Assembly: GCA_902805535.1 (NCBI GenBank)
Contig: CADCTN010000122.1
Span: forward strand, 1-39,691
Origin: an uncultured Blastococcus sp.
GTDB lineage: Bacteria; Actinomycetota; Actinomycetes; Mycobacteriales; Geodermatophilaceae
Length of the DNA: 39,691 nucleotides
Direction of reading: 5' to 3'
The notes under the pieces are model-generated. The model was not told the origin of the DNA. It worked only from the letters and a program-made list of their open reading frames with translations, and made no database searches. Both the position numbers and the translations under genes were made by a program. Below, in pieces: positions 30,537-37,289 of the stretch. Numbering within the stretch: position 1 is the stretch's first letter; every line of letters starts with the position of its first letter.

Positions 30537-31169
30537 GTGATCGTCGGCACCTGGCCCGCGCTGCAGAGGCTGCTGTCCCGGCGCGCCGCCGGAGGGCGCG
30601 ACCCGGTGGAGCTGGCGCGCGAGGCGGTCGAGGCGGGGTGCCTGGTGGCGCTCGAGACGCGCGATCCCGCGCTGGTCGCCCGGATCCGCGACGCCGGCCT
30701 GGCGGCCGAGACCGAGCTGACCGTCCGGGCGGGCACGTCTCCGGCGCTCGCCGTGCTGGCGACGGAGGCCGGGCTCGACGTGGTCCTCGTCGGGCCGGCC
30801 CGGGACGTCGATGCCGTGGGCCTGCCCGGGGCGGCGGTCGCCGTGACGGCGGGGGAGCCGGGGGCCGAGGACCGGTGCCGTGCCCTCGCCGGCGGGCGGG
30901 TACGCCTGGCCTCCGGCCGCGGCCGTGGCGCGCCGCTCGCCGTCGTCCGCTGCCTGAACGTCCTCATGGCGGGGGAGGGACACCCGGGCATCGAGGCGTC
31001 CGACCCGCGCCTGGTCGCCATCGCCGGTGAACGCGCGGCCTGGAACGGCCGCCCGTCCGACAGCTGGGAGCTCGTCATGCCGTACGGAGTCCTCGTCCAG
31101 GAGCAGCGGCGGCTGGTCGCCGCGGGCCACCGGGTCCGCGTCGCGGTGCCCGCGCGGGGTGCCGCGTGA
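30537..31169 (+). CDS. Shortened proline-dehydrogenase-like barrel protein
   Basis: The 210-aa product ends like proline dehydrogenase: ASDPRLVAIAGERAAW (residues 154-169), then WELVMPYGVLVQEQRRLVAA and GHRVRVAVP. These correspond to the HDPRLI, E-F-Q-M-L-Y-G and VRVYVPYG signatures, though several residues differ. Typical PRODH enzymes are about 300 aa. Here the N-terminal part is short and no full set of FAD/substrate residues can be traced, so this may be a decayed or repurposed barrel. GTG 30537 follows the TACCGT -10 by 7 nt. Its stop overlaps the GTG of proC (GTGA), linking it tightly to proline synthesis. A sugar-phosphate-isomerase-like gene sits near this place in mycobacteria. Confidence 0.6.
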   Translation: MIVGTWPALQRLLSRRAAGGRDPVELAREAVEAGCLVALETRDPALVARIRDAGLAAETELTVRAGTSPALAVLATEAGLDVVLVGPARDVDAVGLPGAAVAVTAGEPGAEDRCRALAGGRVRLASGRGRGAPLAVVRCLNVLMAGEGHPGIEASDPRLVAIAGERAAWNGRPSDSWELVMPYGVLVQEQRRLVAAGHRVRVAVPARGAA

Positions 31170-31984
31170 CCGCCACCGGTCGCCGCGGGCTCGCCATCAT
31201 CGGCGGCGGCAAGATCGGCGAGGCCCTGCTGTCGGGTCTGGTCCGCCGCGGCGGACCCGACGGCCTGCTCGTGTGCGAGCGCAGTGCCGAGCGGGCGGGG
31301 CAGCTCGCCGAGCGCTACGGGGTGGGCACCGTCGACCTGGGCGGGGCGGCGGCCCGGGCCCGCGTCCTCCTCCTCGCGGTCAAGCCGCAGGACATCGACG
31401 TGCTGCTCAGCTCCCTCGCCGAGCACGTGGACGCCGACCATCTCCTCATCTCCGTCGCCGCCGGTGTGCCGACGAAGCGGATCGAGGCGGCCCTGCCCGA
31501 CGGGGTCCCCGTCGTGCGGGTCATGCCGAACACCCCGGCGCTGGTGGACGAGGGCATGAGCGTGCTGTCCGCGGGCGCGCACGCCGGCGAGGAGCACCTG
31601 GACGAGGCGGAAGCGCTGCTGGCCGCCGTCGGACGGGTCCGCCGGGTGCCGGAGGACCAGCAGGACGCCGTCACGGCGCTGTCGGGGAGCGGCCCGGCCT
31701 ACTTCTTCTACCTGGTCGAGGCGATGGTCGACGCGGGGATCCTGCTGGGCCTGCCCCGGGCGCTGGCCGCCGACCTGATCGTGCAGACGGCGCTCGGCTC
31801 GGCGGTGATGATGCGGGACTCCGGCGAGCACCCGGTGCAGCTGCGCGAGGCCGTCACCAGTCCCGGCGGGACGACGATCGCCGCGGTGCGGGAGTTGGAG
31901 CGGCACGGGGTGCGGGCCGCGCTGATCGCCGCGATCGAGGCCGCGCACGCCCGCTCGGTCGAGCTCGGGAAGGCCCGGTCCTGA
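31166..31984 (+). CDS. proC: Pyrroline-5-carboxylate reductase ProC
   Basis: The 272-aa enzyme reduces pyrroline-5-carboxylate to proline with NAD(P)H, the last step of proline synthesis. It has the Rossmann motif LAIIGGGKIGEALLSGLV, LLAVKPQDIDVLLS, VVRVMPNTPALVDEGMS, VTALSGSGPAYFFYLVEAM and the C-terminal TSPGGTTIAAVRELE signature. GTG 31166 overlaps the upstream stop (GTGA). The following 309 bp carry no gene. Confidence 0.96.
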   Translation: MTATGRRGLAIIGGGKIGEALLSGLVRRGGPDGLLVCERSAERAGQLAERYGVGTVDLGGAAARARVLLLAVKPQDIDVLLSSLAEHVDADHLLISVAAGVPTKRIEAALPDGVPVVRVMPNTPALVDEGMSVLSAGAHAGEEHLDEAEALLAAVGRVRRVPEDQQDAVTALSGSGPAYFFYLVEAMVDAGILLGLPRALAADLIVQTALGSAVMMRDSGEHPVQLREAVTSPGGTTIAAVRELERHGVRAALIAAIEAAHARSVELGKARS

Positions 31985-32293
31985 CGCGAGGGTCGTGGGG
32001 TCCGTGCGGCCGGTGCGCCGGGCCATTCAGCGCAGCCGGGCACGGTATCCCAGGGAGTCCTCGGAATCCAGCACTCTGCGTCATCGACCGATCACCGCGT
32101 CGCGAAACGCGCGGCGCAACAGTTCTGAGGGGTTGCACTGGTGTAGTTCTGCCGAGGACGGACCGGTCCGCCTGTTCGATTCACCCATCGCACCAGTCAC
32201 GTGAGCCCCTTACGCTCTGTACCAGCGCATGCGTGTTCAGTTGCCGGTGGGGAAGCCGGCGCCACGACGTGAGCTAGGTCCGGAGACGAAGAC
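31985..32293. promoter_or_regulatory. Intergenic region upstream of the Rv0500A-like HTH gene
   Basis: No gene is seen. It holds a 12-bp perfect palindrome CGGACCGGTCCG (32159-32170), two AGTTCTG copies about 27 bp apart (near 32120 and 32146), and TACGCT near 32210 as a possible -10. A leader of some 70 nt would then reach GGAG (32282-32285), 8 nt before ATG 32294. Confidence 0.4.
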
Positions 32294-32635
32294 ATGACCA
32301 TGCCCCAGCGCACCGCCGCCCCTGCGATGTCCCGTCCGGGCGTGCCCGGTCCGCGGCCCGTCGGCCGCCCCATGGCCGCCACGATGGCCCGCCCCGTCCC
32401 GGCCCAGCACCCGGCCGCGATGCCCCTCGGTCGCCAGACCGTCCCGGCCCCCCGTCAGGCCGTCACGTTCCTCACCGTGGCCGAGGTCGCCGCGATGATG
32501 CGCGTCTCGAAGATGACCGTGTACCGCCTGGTCCACGCCGGCGAGCTCTCCGCCGTCCGCGTCGGCCGCTCCTTCCGCGTGCCGGAGCGCGCCGTGCAGG
32601 ACTACCTGCGCGACGCCTACACCGACATCGCCTGA
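32294..32635 (+). CDS. Rv0500A-like excisionase/BldC-type HTH protein
   Basis: The 113-aa product has a C-terminal MerR-like helix-turn-helix (about residues 57-107): VTFLTVAEVAAMMRVSKMTV, YRLVHAGELSAVRVGRSFRV, then PERAVQDYLRDAY. This matches mycobacterial Rv0500A and the BldC-type proteins of Streptomyces, which bind DNA cooperatively as short DNA-coating regulators. About 55 residues of Met/Pro/Ala/Arg-rich sequence precede the domain, which compact family members (about 70 aa) lack. GGAG 8 nt before ATG 32294 supports the longer form; an internal start cannot be excluded because the extension has several Met. It is followed by a hairpin and then the bS22 gene, as in mycobacteria. Confidence 0.88.
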   Translation: MTMPQRTAAPAMSRPGVPGPRPVGRPMAATMARPVPAQHPAAMPLGRQTVPAPRQAVTFLTVAEVAAMMRVSKMTVYRLVHAGELSAVRVGRSFRVPERAVQDYLRDAYTDIA

Positions 32636-32675
32636 GAACCACGCTGCAGAACCGCACCACGTCGTCTTCGGTCCG

Positions 32676-32697
32676 CCCGCGGCAGCGTCGCCGCGGG
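32676..32697 (+). terminator. Hairpin between the HTH gene and bS22
   Basis: A perfect 8-bp stem, CCCGCGGC/GCCGCGGG, with an AGCGTC loop lies about 40 nt after the HTH gene. It suggests termination or attenuation before the bS22 gene. A TACGCT hexamer follows at 32706-32711. Confidence 0.55.
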
Positions 32698-32803
32698 GCG
32701 GCCGGTACGCTCGGGCGCCGGGTGACACCGGGCTCCTCCTCGTGAGGCGGCCGGGAGTCGCGTTCGAGCTGAAGTTCCTCAAAGACGACGTCGGGAGCAC
32801 CAC

Positions 32804-32902
32804 GTGGGTTCTGTCATCAAGAAGCGGCGCAAGCGGATGGCGAAGAAGAAGCACCGCAAGCTGCTGAAGAAGACGCGCGTTCAGCGTCGCAACAAGAAGT
32901 GA
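32804..32902 (+). CDS. Ribosomal protein bS22 (AURKAIP1/COX24 domain)
   Basis: This 32-aa, extremely basic ORF reads VGSVIKKRRKRMAKKKHRKL then LKKTRVQRRNKK. It matches the AURKAIP1/COX24-type peptide that mycobacterial ribosome structures identified as bS22 on the small subunit. It is below the length that most gene finders keep. GTG 32804 has GGGAG 6 nt upstream. The neighbours (HTH gene before, epimerase after) are those of mycobacterial Rv0500B. A possible -10 (TACGCT, 32706-32711) would leave a leader of about 90 nt. Confidence 0.92.
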   Translation: MGSVIKKRRKRMAKKKHRKLLKKTRVQRRNKK

Positions 32903-32912
32903 CCTGACGCTC

Positions 32913-34019
32913 GTGCCGCCCGCGGTCGTCCTCGTCACCGGCGTCAGCCGGTGGCTGGGTGGCGCGTTGGCGGCCGAGCTGGCGGCCGATCCCTCCATCG
33001 GTCGGGTCATCGGTGTGGACACGGTCCCGCCCTCGCCGGACATGCTCCGGCGGCTCGGGCGCACCGAGTTCGTGCGGGCCGACATCCGCAACCCGCTGAT
33101 CGGCAAGGTGATCTCGGCGGCGTCGGTCGACACCGTCGTGCACATGAACATCAGCTCCACCCCGGCCGGCTCGGGCGGGCGGGTGCCGATGAAGGAACTG
33201 AACGTCATCGGCACGATGCAGCTGCTCGCCGCGTGCCAGCGCGCCCCGTCGGTGCGCCGCCTGGTGCTGAAGTCGACGAGCGCGGTCTACGGGGCGTCCT
33301 CGCGCGACCCGGCGGTGTTCACCGAGGCGATGCAGGCCCGCGCCGTACCCTCGGGCGGGTTCGCCAAGGACAGCCTCGACATCGAGGGCTACGTCCGCGC
33401 CTTCGCGCGCCGGCGCCCCGAGGTCGACGTCGTGATGCTGCGGTTCACCAATTTCATCGGTCCCCGGATCGACTCCCTGCTCACCGGCTTCTTCCGCATG
33501 CCCGTGGTGCCCACGGCCCTCGGCTACGACGCCCGCGTCCAGCTCCTGCACGAGGACGACGCGCTGGCCGTGCTCACCCGCGCCACGACGGGCTCGTTCA
33601 CCGGCACGGTGAACGTCGGCGGCGAGGGCACCCTGCTCCTGTCCCAGGCGATCCGGCGGCTCGGCCGGCTCGAGGCACCCATCCCGACGCGGGCGCTGGG
33701 CTCGGTGGGGCGGCTGTCCCGGCGGTTCGGCTTCGTCGACTACTCGCCGGAGCAGATGCGCTTCCTGAACTTCGGGCGGGTCGTGGACACGACGGTCCTG
33801 CGCGAGCGGTTCGGCTACACCCCCCGCTACACCACGGAGGCCGCCCTGGCCGACTACGCCCGCACGGTCGCGCCGGTGGTCTCGCCGCGGCTCGTGCACG
33901 CGGTGACCTCGCGTGTCCGGTCGGTCCTCGAGCACGCCGGTGACACCGCCACCGCGGTCGGGGAACGCCTGCGGCCGGCGCCCCCCGCCCCGGGGCTGCG
34001 GGCGGTGCGCGATGCCTGA
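32913..34019 (+). CDS. NAD-dependent epimerase/dehydratase (Rv0501-like)
   Basis: The 368-aa product is an extended SDR: VVLVTGVSRWLGGALAAELA (Rossmann loop of the GxxxxLGG form), VDTVVHMNISSTPAG, LVLKSTSAVYGASSRDP and a C-terminal domain that ends in an Arg/Pro-rich tail. The gene order bS22-epimerase-acyltransferase is that of mycobacterial Rv0500B-Rv0502, where the homologue is labelled GalE2. A nucleotide-sugar or lipid-linked substrate is possible; none is proven. The usual YxxxK is not clear, as the region reads AKDSLDIEGYV. GTG 32913 lies 10 bp after bS22, and the stop lies within the acyltransferase gene (8-bp overlap). Confidence 0.88.
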   Translation: MPPAVVLVTGVSRWLGGALAAELAADPSIGRVIGVDTVPPSPDMLRRLGRTEFVRADIRNPLIGKVISAASVDTVVHMNISSTPAGSGGRVPMKELNVIGTMQLLAACQRAPSVRRLVLKSTSAVYGASSRDPAVFTEAMQARAVPSGGFAKDSLDIEGYVRAFARRRPEVDVVMLRFTNFIGPRIDSLLTGFFRMPVVPTALGYDARVQLLHEDDALAVLTRATTGSFTGTVNVGGEGTLLLSQAIRRLGRLEAPIPTRALGSVGRLSRRFGFVDYSPEQMRFLNFGRVVDTTVLRERFGYTPRYTTEAALADYARTVAPVVSPRLVHAVTSRVRSVLEHAGDTATAVGERLRPAPPAPGLRAVRDA

Positions 34020-34920
34020 GGCCCGGGTGATCCCGCTGCGTCCGGACGACGACGATCCCTACGTCCCGCCGCCGGCCGCGCCCGGCTGGGAGGAGCAGCT
34101 CGCCGGCGGGCTGGAGTTCCTCCGCCGACGGATGACGGGGGAGTACGAGACCGACGAGTTCGGCTTCGACCCCGATCTGACCGACCACCTGCTGCTGCCC
34201 GTCCTCCGCCCCTTGTACGAGAAGTGGTTCCGGGTCGAGAGCCAGGGGCTGGACAACGTGCCGTCCACCGGCGGCGCGCTGCTGGTGGCGAACCACTCGG
34301 GCACCATCCCGATCGACGCGCTGATGACCATGGTGGCCCTGCACGACGACCACCCGGCCCGCCGCCGGCTGCGCCTGCTGGGGGCCGACCTGGTCTTCGA
34401 GCTGCCCTTCGTCGGCACGATGTCGCGCAAGATGGGCACGACGCTGGCCTGCAACGAGGACGCCGAGCGCCTGCTGACCGCCGGGGAGCTGGTCGGCGTC
34501 TTTCCCGAGGGCTTCAAGGGCATCGGCAAGCCGTTCCGCGAGCGGTACACCCTGCAGCGGTTCGGCCGGGGTGGTTTCGTCACAGCGGCTCTGCGGACCG
34601 GCGCGCCGATCATCCCCTGCGCCATCGTGGGCGCCGAGGAGATCTACCCCATGATCGGCAACGCCCGGTCGGCGGCCCGCCTGCTGGGTCTGCCGTACCT
34701 GCCGATCACCCCGACGTTCCCGCTCCTGGGTCCGCTGGGCCTCGTGCCCCTGCCGTCGAAGTGGCTGATCGCGTTCGGCGAGCCGATCGAGACGGCGTCC
34801 TACGGTCCGGCGGCCGCCGAGGACCCCATGCTGGTCTTCAACCTGACCGACCAGGTGCGGGAGACCATCCAGCACTCGCTCTACCAGCTGCTCCTGCAGC
34901 GCCCGAGCGTCTTCGCCTAG
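34012..34920 (+). CDS. Lysophospholipid acyltransferase family protein (Rv0502-like)
   Basis: The 302-aa product has acyltransferase motifs: ALLVANHSGTIPIDALM (catalytic His, with Asp seven residues on), AERLLTAGELVGVFPEGFKG (the F-P-E-G block) and APIIPCAIVGAEEIYP. The His-Asp spacing is wider than the H(X)4D of PlsC and fits the MGAT/DGAT-like branch of this superfamily, in which acyl-CoA donates a fatty acid to a glycerolipid at the membrane. The N-terminus is charged and probably disordered. The start ATG 34012 overlaps the epimerase stop by 8 bp, so the two may serve one lipid or envelope pathway. A hairpin at 34920 follows. Confidence 0.9.
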   Translation: MPEARVIPLRPDDDDPYVPPPAAPGWEEQLAGGLEFLRRRMTGEYETDEFGFDPDLTDHLLLPVLRPLYEKWFRVESQGLDNVPSTGGALLVANHSGTIPIDALMTMVALHDDHPARRRLRLLGADLVFELPFVGTMSRKMGTTLACNEDAERLLTAGELVGVFPEGFKGIGKPFRERYTLQRFGRGGFVTAALRTGAPIIPCAIVGAEEIYPMIGNARSAARLLGLPYLPITPTFPLLGPLGLVPLPSKWLIAFGEPIETASYGPAAAEDPMLVFNLTDQVRETIQHSLYQLLLQRPSVFA

Positions 34921-34936
34921 GCCCCCGTCAGGGGCC
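34920..34936. terminator. Hairpin between convergent acyltransferase and HAD genes
   Basis: A 6-bp stem, GGCCCC/GGGGCC, with a 5-nt loop starts at the acyltransferase stop. It may act in both directions. Confidence 0.45.
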
Positions 34937-34978
34937 CGCGCCGAGCGTGCGCGGTGTGGGGGGACGGGGGTCCTTCAT

Positions 34979-35896
34979 TCACCAGGGGAACTTCTCGCGC
35001 CTCCGGAGGGCGATCGCCCCGCCGACCACGCCGCCGGTCAGCGCCGCAGCGGCGACCGTCGGGACCCCGATCTTCGCCGCCTTGCGACCGGTGCGGAAGT
35101 CGCGGATGGTCCAGCCCCGTGCCCGGGCGACCGCCCGCAGCTCGGTGTCGGGGTTGACCGCGACGGCGGTCCCGGTCAGCGACAGCATCGGCAGGTCGTT
35201 GGCCGAGTCGCTGTAGGCCGTGCACCGGCCCAGGTCCAGGCCCTCACGCTCGGCGAGCGCGAGGACCGCCTCGGCCTTCGCGGGCCCGTGCATCAGCTCG
35301 CCGACCAGCCGACCGGTGTACTTGCCGTCGACGACCTCCGCGACCGTGCCGAGCGCCCCGGTCAGGCCCAGCCGGTGGGCGATGATCGACGCCAGCTCCA
35401 CGGGCGTCGCGGTGACCAGCCACACGCGCTGGCCCTCGTCGAGGTGCTTCTGGGCGAGCGCCCGGGCGCCGGCCCAGATCCGGTCGGCCATGAGCTCGTC
35501 GTAGATCTCCTCGCTGGCCTGCACGATCTCGGCCACCGGGCGGCCGGCGACGAACGCCAGCGCGTTCTCCCGGATGGTGAGCATGTCGTCGGGGTTGCCC
35601 TCGTTGCCGCCGATGCGGAACTTGGCCTGCTGCCAGACGAACCCGAGCATGTCGCGGCTGGAGAAGTACTTGCGGGCGGCCAGCCCGCGGGCGAACCAGA
35701 AGAGGGAGGCGCCCATCATCATCGTGTTGTCGACGTCGAAGAACGCTGCGCCGGTCGGGTCCGGGTGGACGGCCGGTGGCGCCGCGACCTCCGCGGCCGC
35801 CGCGGAGGCGGCACCGGCGACGTGCGCGCGGGTCTCCTCGTCCGCCACGCCGCCCGAGCGGGCGGACCGGCGACCGCGTAGCGGTACTCGCGGCAC
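34979..35896 (-). CDS. HAD-IB family hydrolase (SerB1/Rv0505c-like)
   Basis: The 305-aa product is a HAD-superfamily IB phosphatase: [20 protein letters not shown] (motif I, DxDxT with Asp nucleophile), [20 protein letters not shown] (motif II), then [15 protein letters not shown] and [20 protein letters not shown] (motif III/IV). In mycobacteria Rv0505c is called SerB1, but the substrate is not certain. An Arg/Ala-rich stretch of about 45 residues precedes the domain, and a short hydrophobic helix and basic tail end it. GTG 35896 has a strong GGGAGGT 5 nt upstream. It lies downstream of the sigma/anti-sigma pair on the same strand. Confidence 0.9.
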   Translation of the reverse strand: MPRVPLRGRRSARSGGVADEETRAHVAGAASAAAAEVAAPPAVHPDPTGAAFFDVDNTMMMGASLFWFARGLAARKYFSSRDMLGFVWQQAKFRIGGNEGNPDDMLTIRENALAFVAGRPVAEIVQASEEIYDELMADRIWAGARALAQKHLDEGQRVWLVTATPVELASIIAHRLGLTGALGTVAEVVDGKYTGRLVGELMHGPAKAEAVLALAEREGLDLGRCTAYSDSANDLPMLSLTGTAVAVNPDTELRAVARARGWTIRDFRTGRKAAKIGVPTVAAAALTGGVVGGAIALRRREKFPW

Positions 35897-35982
35897 GAGG
35901 GACCTCCCTGCGATCGATCCGCACCCCCTGCGGGGTCCGGCAAATGGACCCTAGCGGGACCGGTGGAGGGTGGGTCCGGGGG

Positions 35983-37131
35983 TCAGCAGCCGGCGGGGAG
36001 CAGCAACGGCAGGCAGACGTCGAGGGGCGGCACCGGGACGACGGCCGAGGAGGGTGCGGGCGGCGCGAGCGGCGGCGGATCCGGGTTCGGCTTCGGAGTC
36101 GGCAGCGACGGGACCGGCACCCCGGGCGTCGTCGGCGCCGGCACCGTGGGCGTCGGCAGGCCGCCGGTCCCGCCGCCCTGGGGAGCGGGAACCGGCGCCG
36201 GGACGGGCGTCGGCTCGGTGGGCTGACCGGGTGTGCTGCCCTGGGGGGCGGGCGCCGGACCGGACGGCTGGCCGGCGATCGGTGCCTCCGGGTCCGGAAC
36301 GGGGCCGGGGCAGGTCGTCGCGACGGGTCCCAGTTCGTCCCTGCCGGTGACCGCGGGACCGCTCTGGCAGGACAGCGCCGCCTCGAGCTCCGTCGTGCGG
36401 ACGGCGACCTGGCCGAGGAGGTCCAGCGAGGACGTCACGGCCTGCGCCGCCTCGGCCGGGATGCCGGGCGCGAGGGCGGTCAGCTCGCCGGACTGGGCGC
36501 CGGCCCACCGGGCCAGCCGGTCCAGCGGCCCGGAGTCCTCGGTCTCGACGGCGTGCTCGGCGAGCAACGCCGCACCCTCCTGGGTCTGGTCGTCCATCGT
36601 CCGCAGCGTCTCGAGCACCAGGGCGGGGTCCGCGCCGGCCGCCGCCACCATCTCTGCCCCCGGCCTCCCGGCCGGAGAGGGGGGCAGCGCGGTGCCGCCG
36701 TCGCCGACCAGCGCCTCCAGCTCGTCGAGACGGGTGCTGGCAAAGCCCAGCAGGGTCTGGCCACGGGAGTCGCCGGCCAGGGCGAGCTGAGTCTGCTCGG
36801 TGCCACGCTTGAGCTCGTAGAGGACGTCGCCTGGCCGGGCGCCCCCGGCGACGGCCACCAGGGCGGCCAGCGCGGTGACCGTCAGGGCGGCCCCGGCCAG
36901 GCCTGCGGTCAGCCGGCTGCGCCACCGGACGGGTGCGGCGTCGACGGCGCGCACGGACAGGAGGCGCTGCAGCGTCGAGCGCGGCGCCGGCTCCGGCGTC
37001 CGGACGGCGGCCATCGCGACGACACGGGCCCGCGTGGCGGCCCGGAACCCGGGGTCCGGTGCCTCGCCGAGGGAGGGGCCCATGCCGCGCAGCCGCGCGA
37101 CGACGTCCTCCTCGCGGTCCCGCACGCTCAT
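35983..37131 (-). CDS. RsbN-like anti-sigma factor (DUF5667)
   Basis: The 382-aa product has an N-terminal cytoplasmic region (about residues 1-70; EEDVVARLRGMGPSLGEAPD then PGFRAATRARVVAMAAV), one membrane segment (about 75-96) and a DUF5667-like extracytoplasmic part (GDVLYELKRGTEQTQLALAG at about 101-120). A long Pro-rich tail follows and ends VCLPLLLPAGC. The layout and place next to a BldN-like sigma gene fit RsbN, the membrane anti-sigma factor of BldN in Streptomyces. ATG 37131 overlaps in ATGA with the stop of a 41-aa ORF. The alternative ATG 37218 would add about 29 low-complexity residues. Confidence 0.8.
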   Translation of the reverse strand: MSVRDREEDVVARLRGMGPSLGEAPDPGFRAATRARVVAMAAVRTPEPAPRSTLQRLLSVRAVDAAPVRWRSRLTAGLAGAALTVTALAALVAVAGGARPGDVLYELKRGTEQTQLALAGDSRGQTLLGFASTRLDELEALVGDGGTALPPSPAGRPGAEMVAAAGADPALVLETLRTMDDQTQEGAALLAEHAVETEDSGPLDRLARWAGAQSGELTALAPGIPAEAAQAVTSSLDLLGQVAVRTTELEAALSCQSGPAVTGRDELGPVATTCPGPVPDPEAPIAGQPSGPAPAPQGSTPGQPTEPTPVPAPVPAPQGGGTGGLPTPTVPAPTTPGVPVPSLPTPKPNPDPPPLAPPAPSSAVVPVPPLDVCLPLLLPAGC

Positions 37132-37253
37132 CCGGTCCTGCCTCCGCTCCCCGTGGACGCGGCCCGGCCCACCATCGGCCGGTCGCGCTGCACCCGATCC
37201 AACGAGGCTGCGCGGCATTCGGTTACGGCCCCGACGGCGCCCTTCCCGCTCAT
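37128..37253 (-). CDS. 41-aa ORF bridging sigma and anti-sigma genes
   Basis: This ORF begins MSGKGAVGAVTECRAASLDR and continues VQRDRPMVGRAASTGSGG before ending RTG. Its ATG overlaps the TGA of the second 6-codon ORF in the 17-bp array. Its TGA overlaps the anti-sigma ATG. No family or membrane segment is seen. It may be a real peptide, or a spacer that carries reinitiating ribosomes from the sigma gene to the anti-sigma gene. Confidence 0.35.
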   Translation of the reverse strand: MSGKGAVGAVTECRAASLDRVQRDRPMVGRAASTGSGGRTG

Positions 37254-37289
37254 CGGCCCGTCCCGCTCATCGGCCCGTCCGGCTCATCG
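37245..37289 (-). repeat. 17-bp tandem repeat forming a ladder of ATGA stop/start overlaps
   Basis: On the plus strand, CCCGCTCATCGGCCCGT occurs at 37245-37261 and 37262-37278, plus a partial unit at 37279-37289. Read on the minus strand, each unit opens with ATGAGC and ends in CCG, so every unit supplies a start for a six-codon ORF whose TGA overlaps the next ATG. The two tiny ORFs are 37287-37267 (MSRTGR) and 37270-37250 (MSGTGR). The first ATG overlaps the sigma gene stop. Confidence 0.8.

Noticed and set aside
32159-32170. CGGACCGGTCCG palindrome as a defined operator
   Set aside because: It is a single GC-rich 12-bp palindrome of the kind expected by chance at this composition. It is noted only in the intergenic entry.
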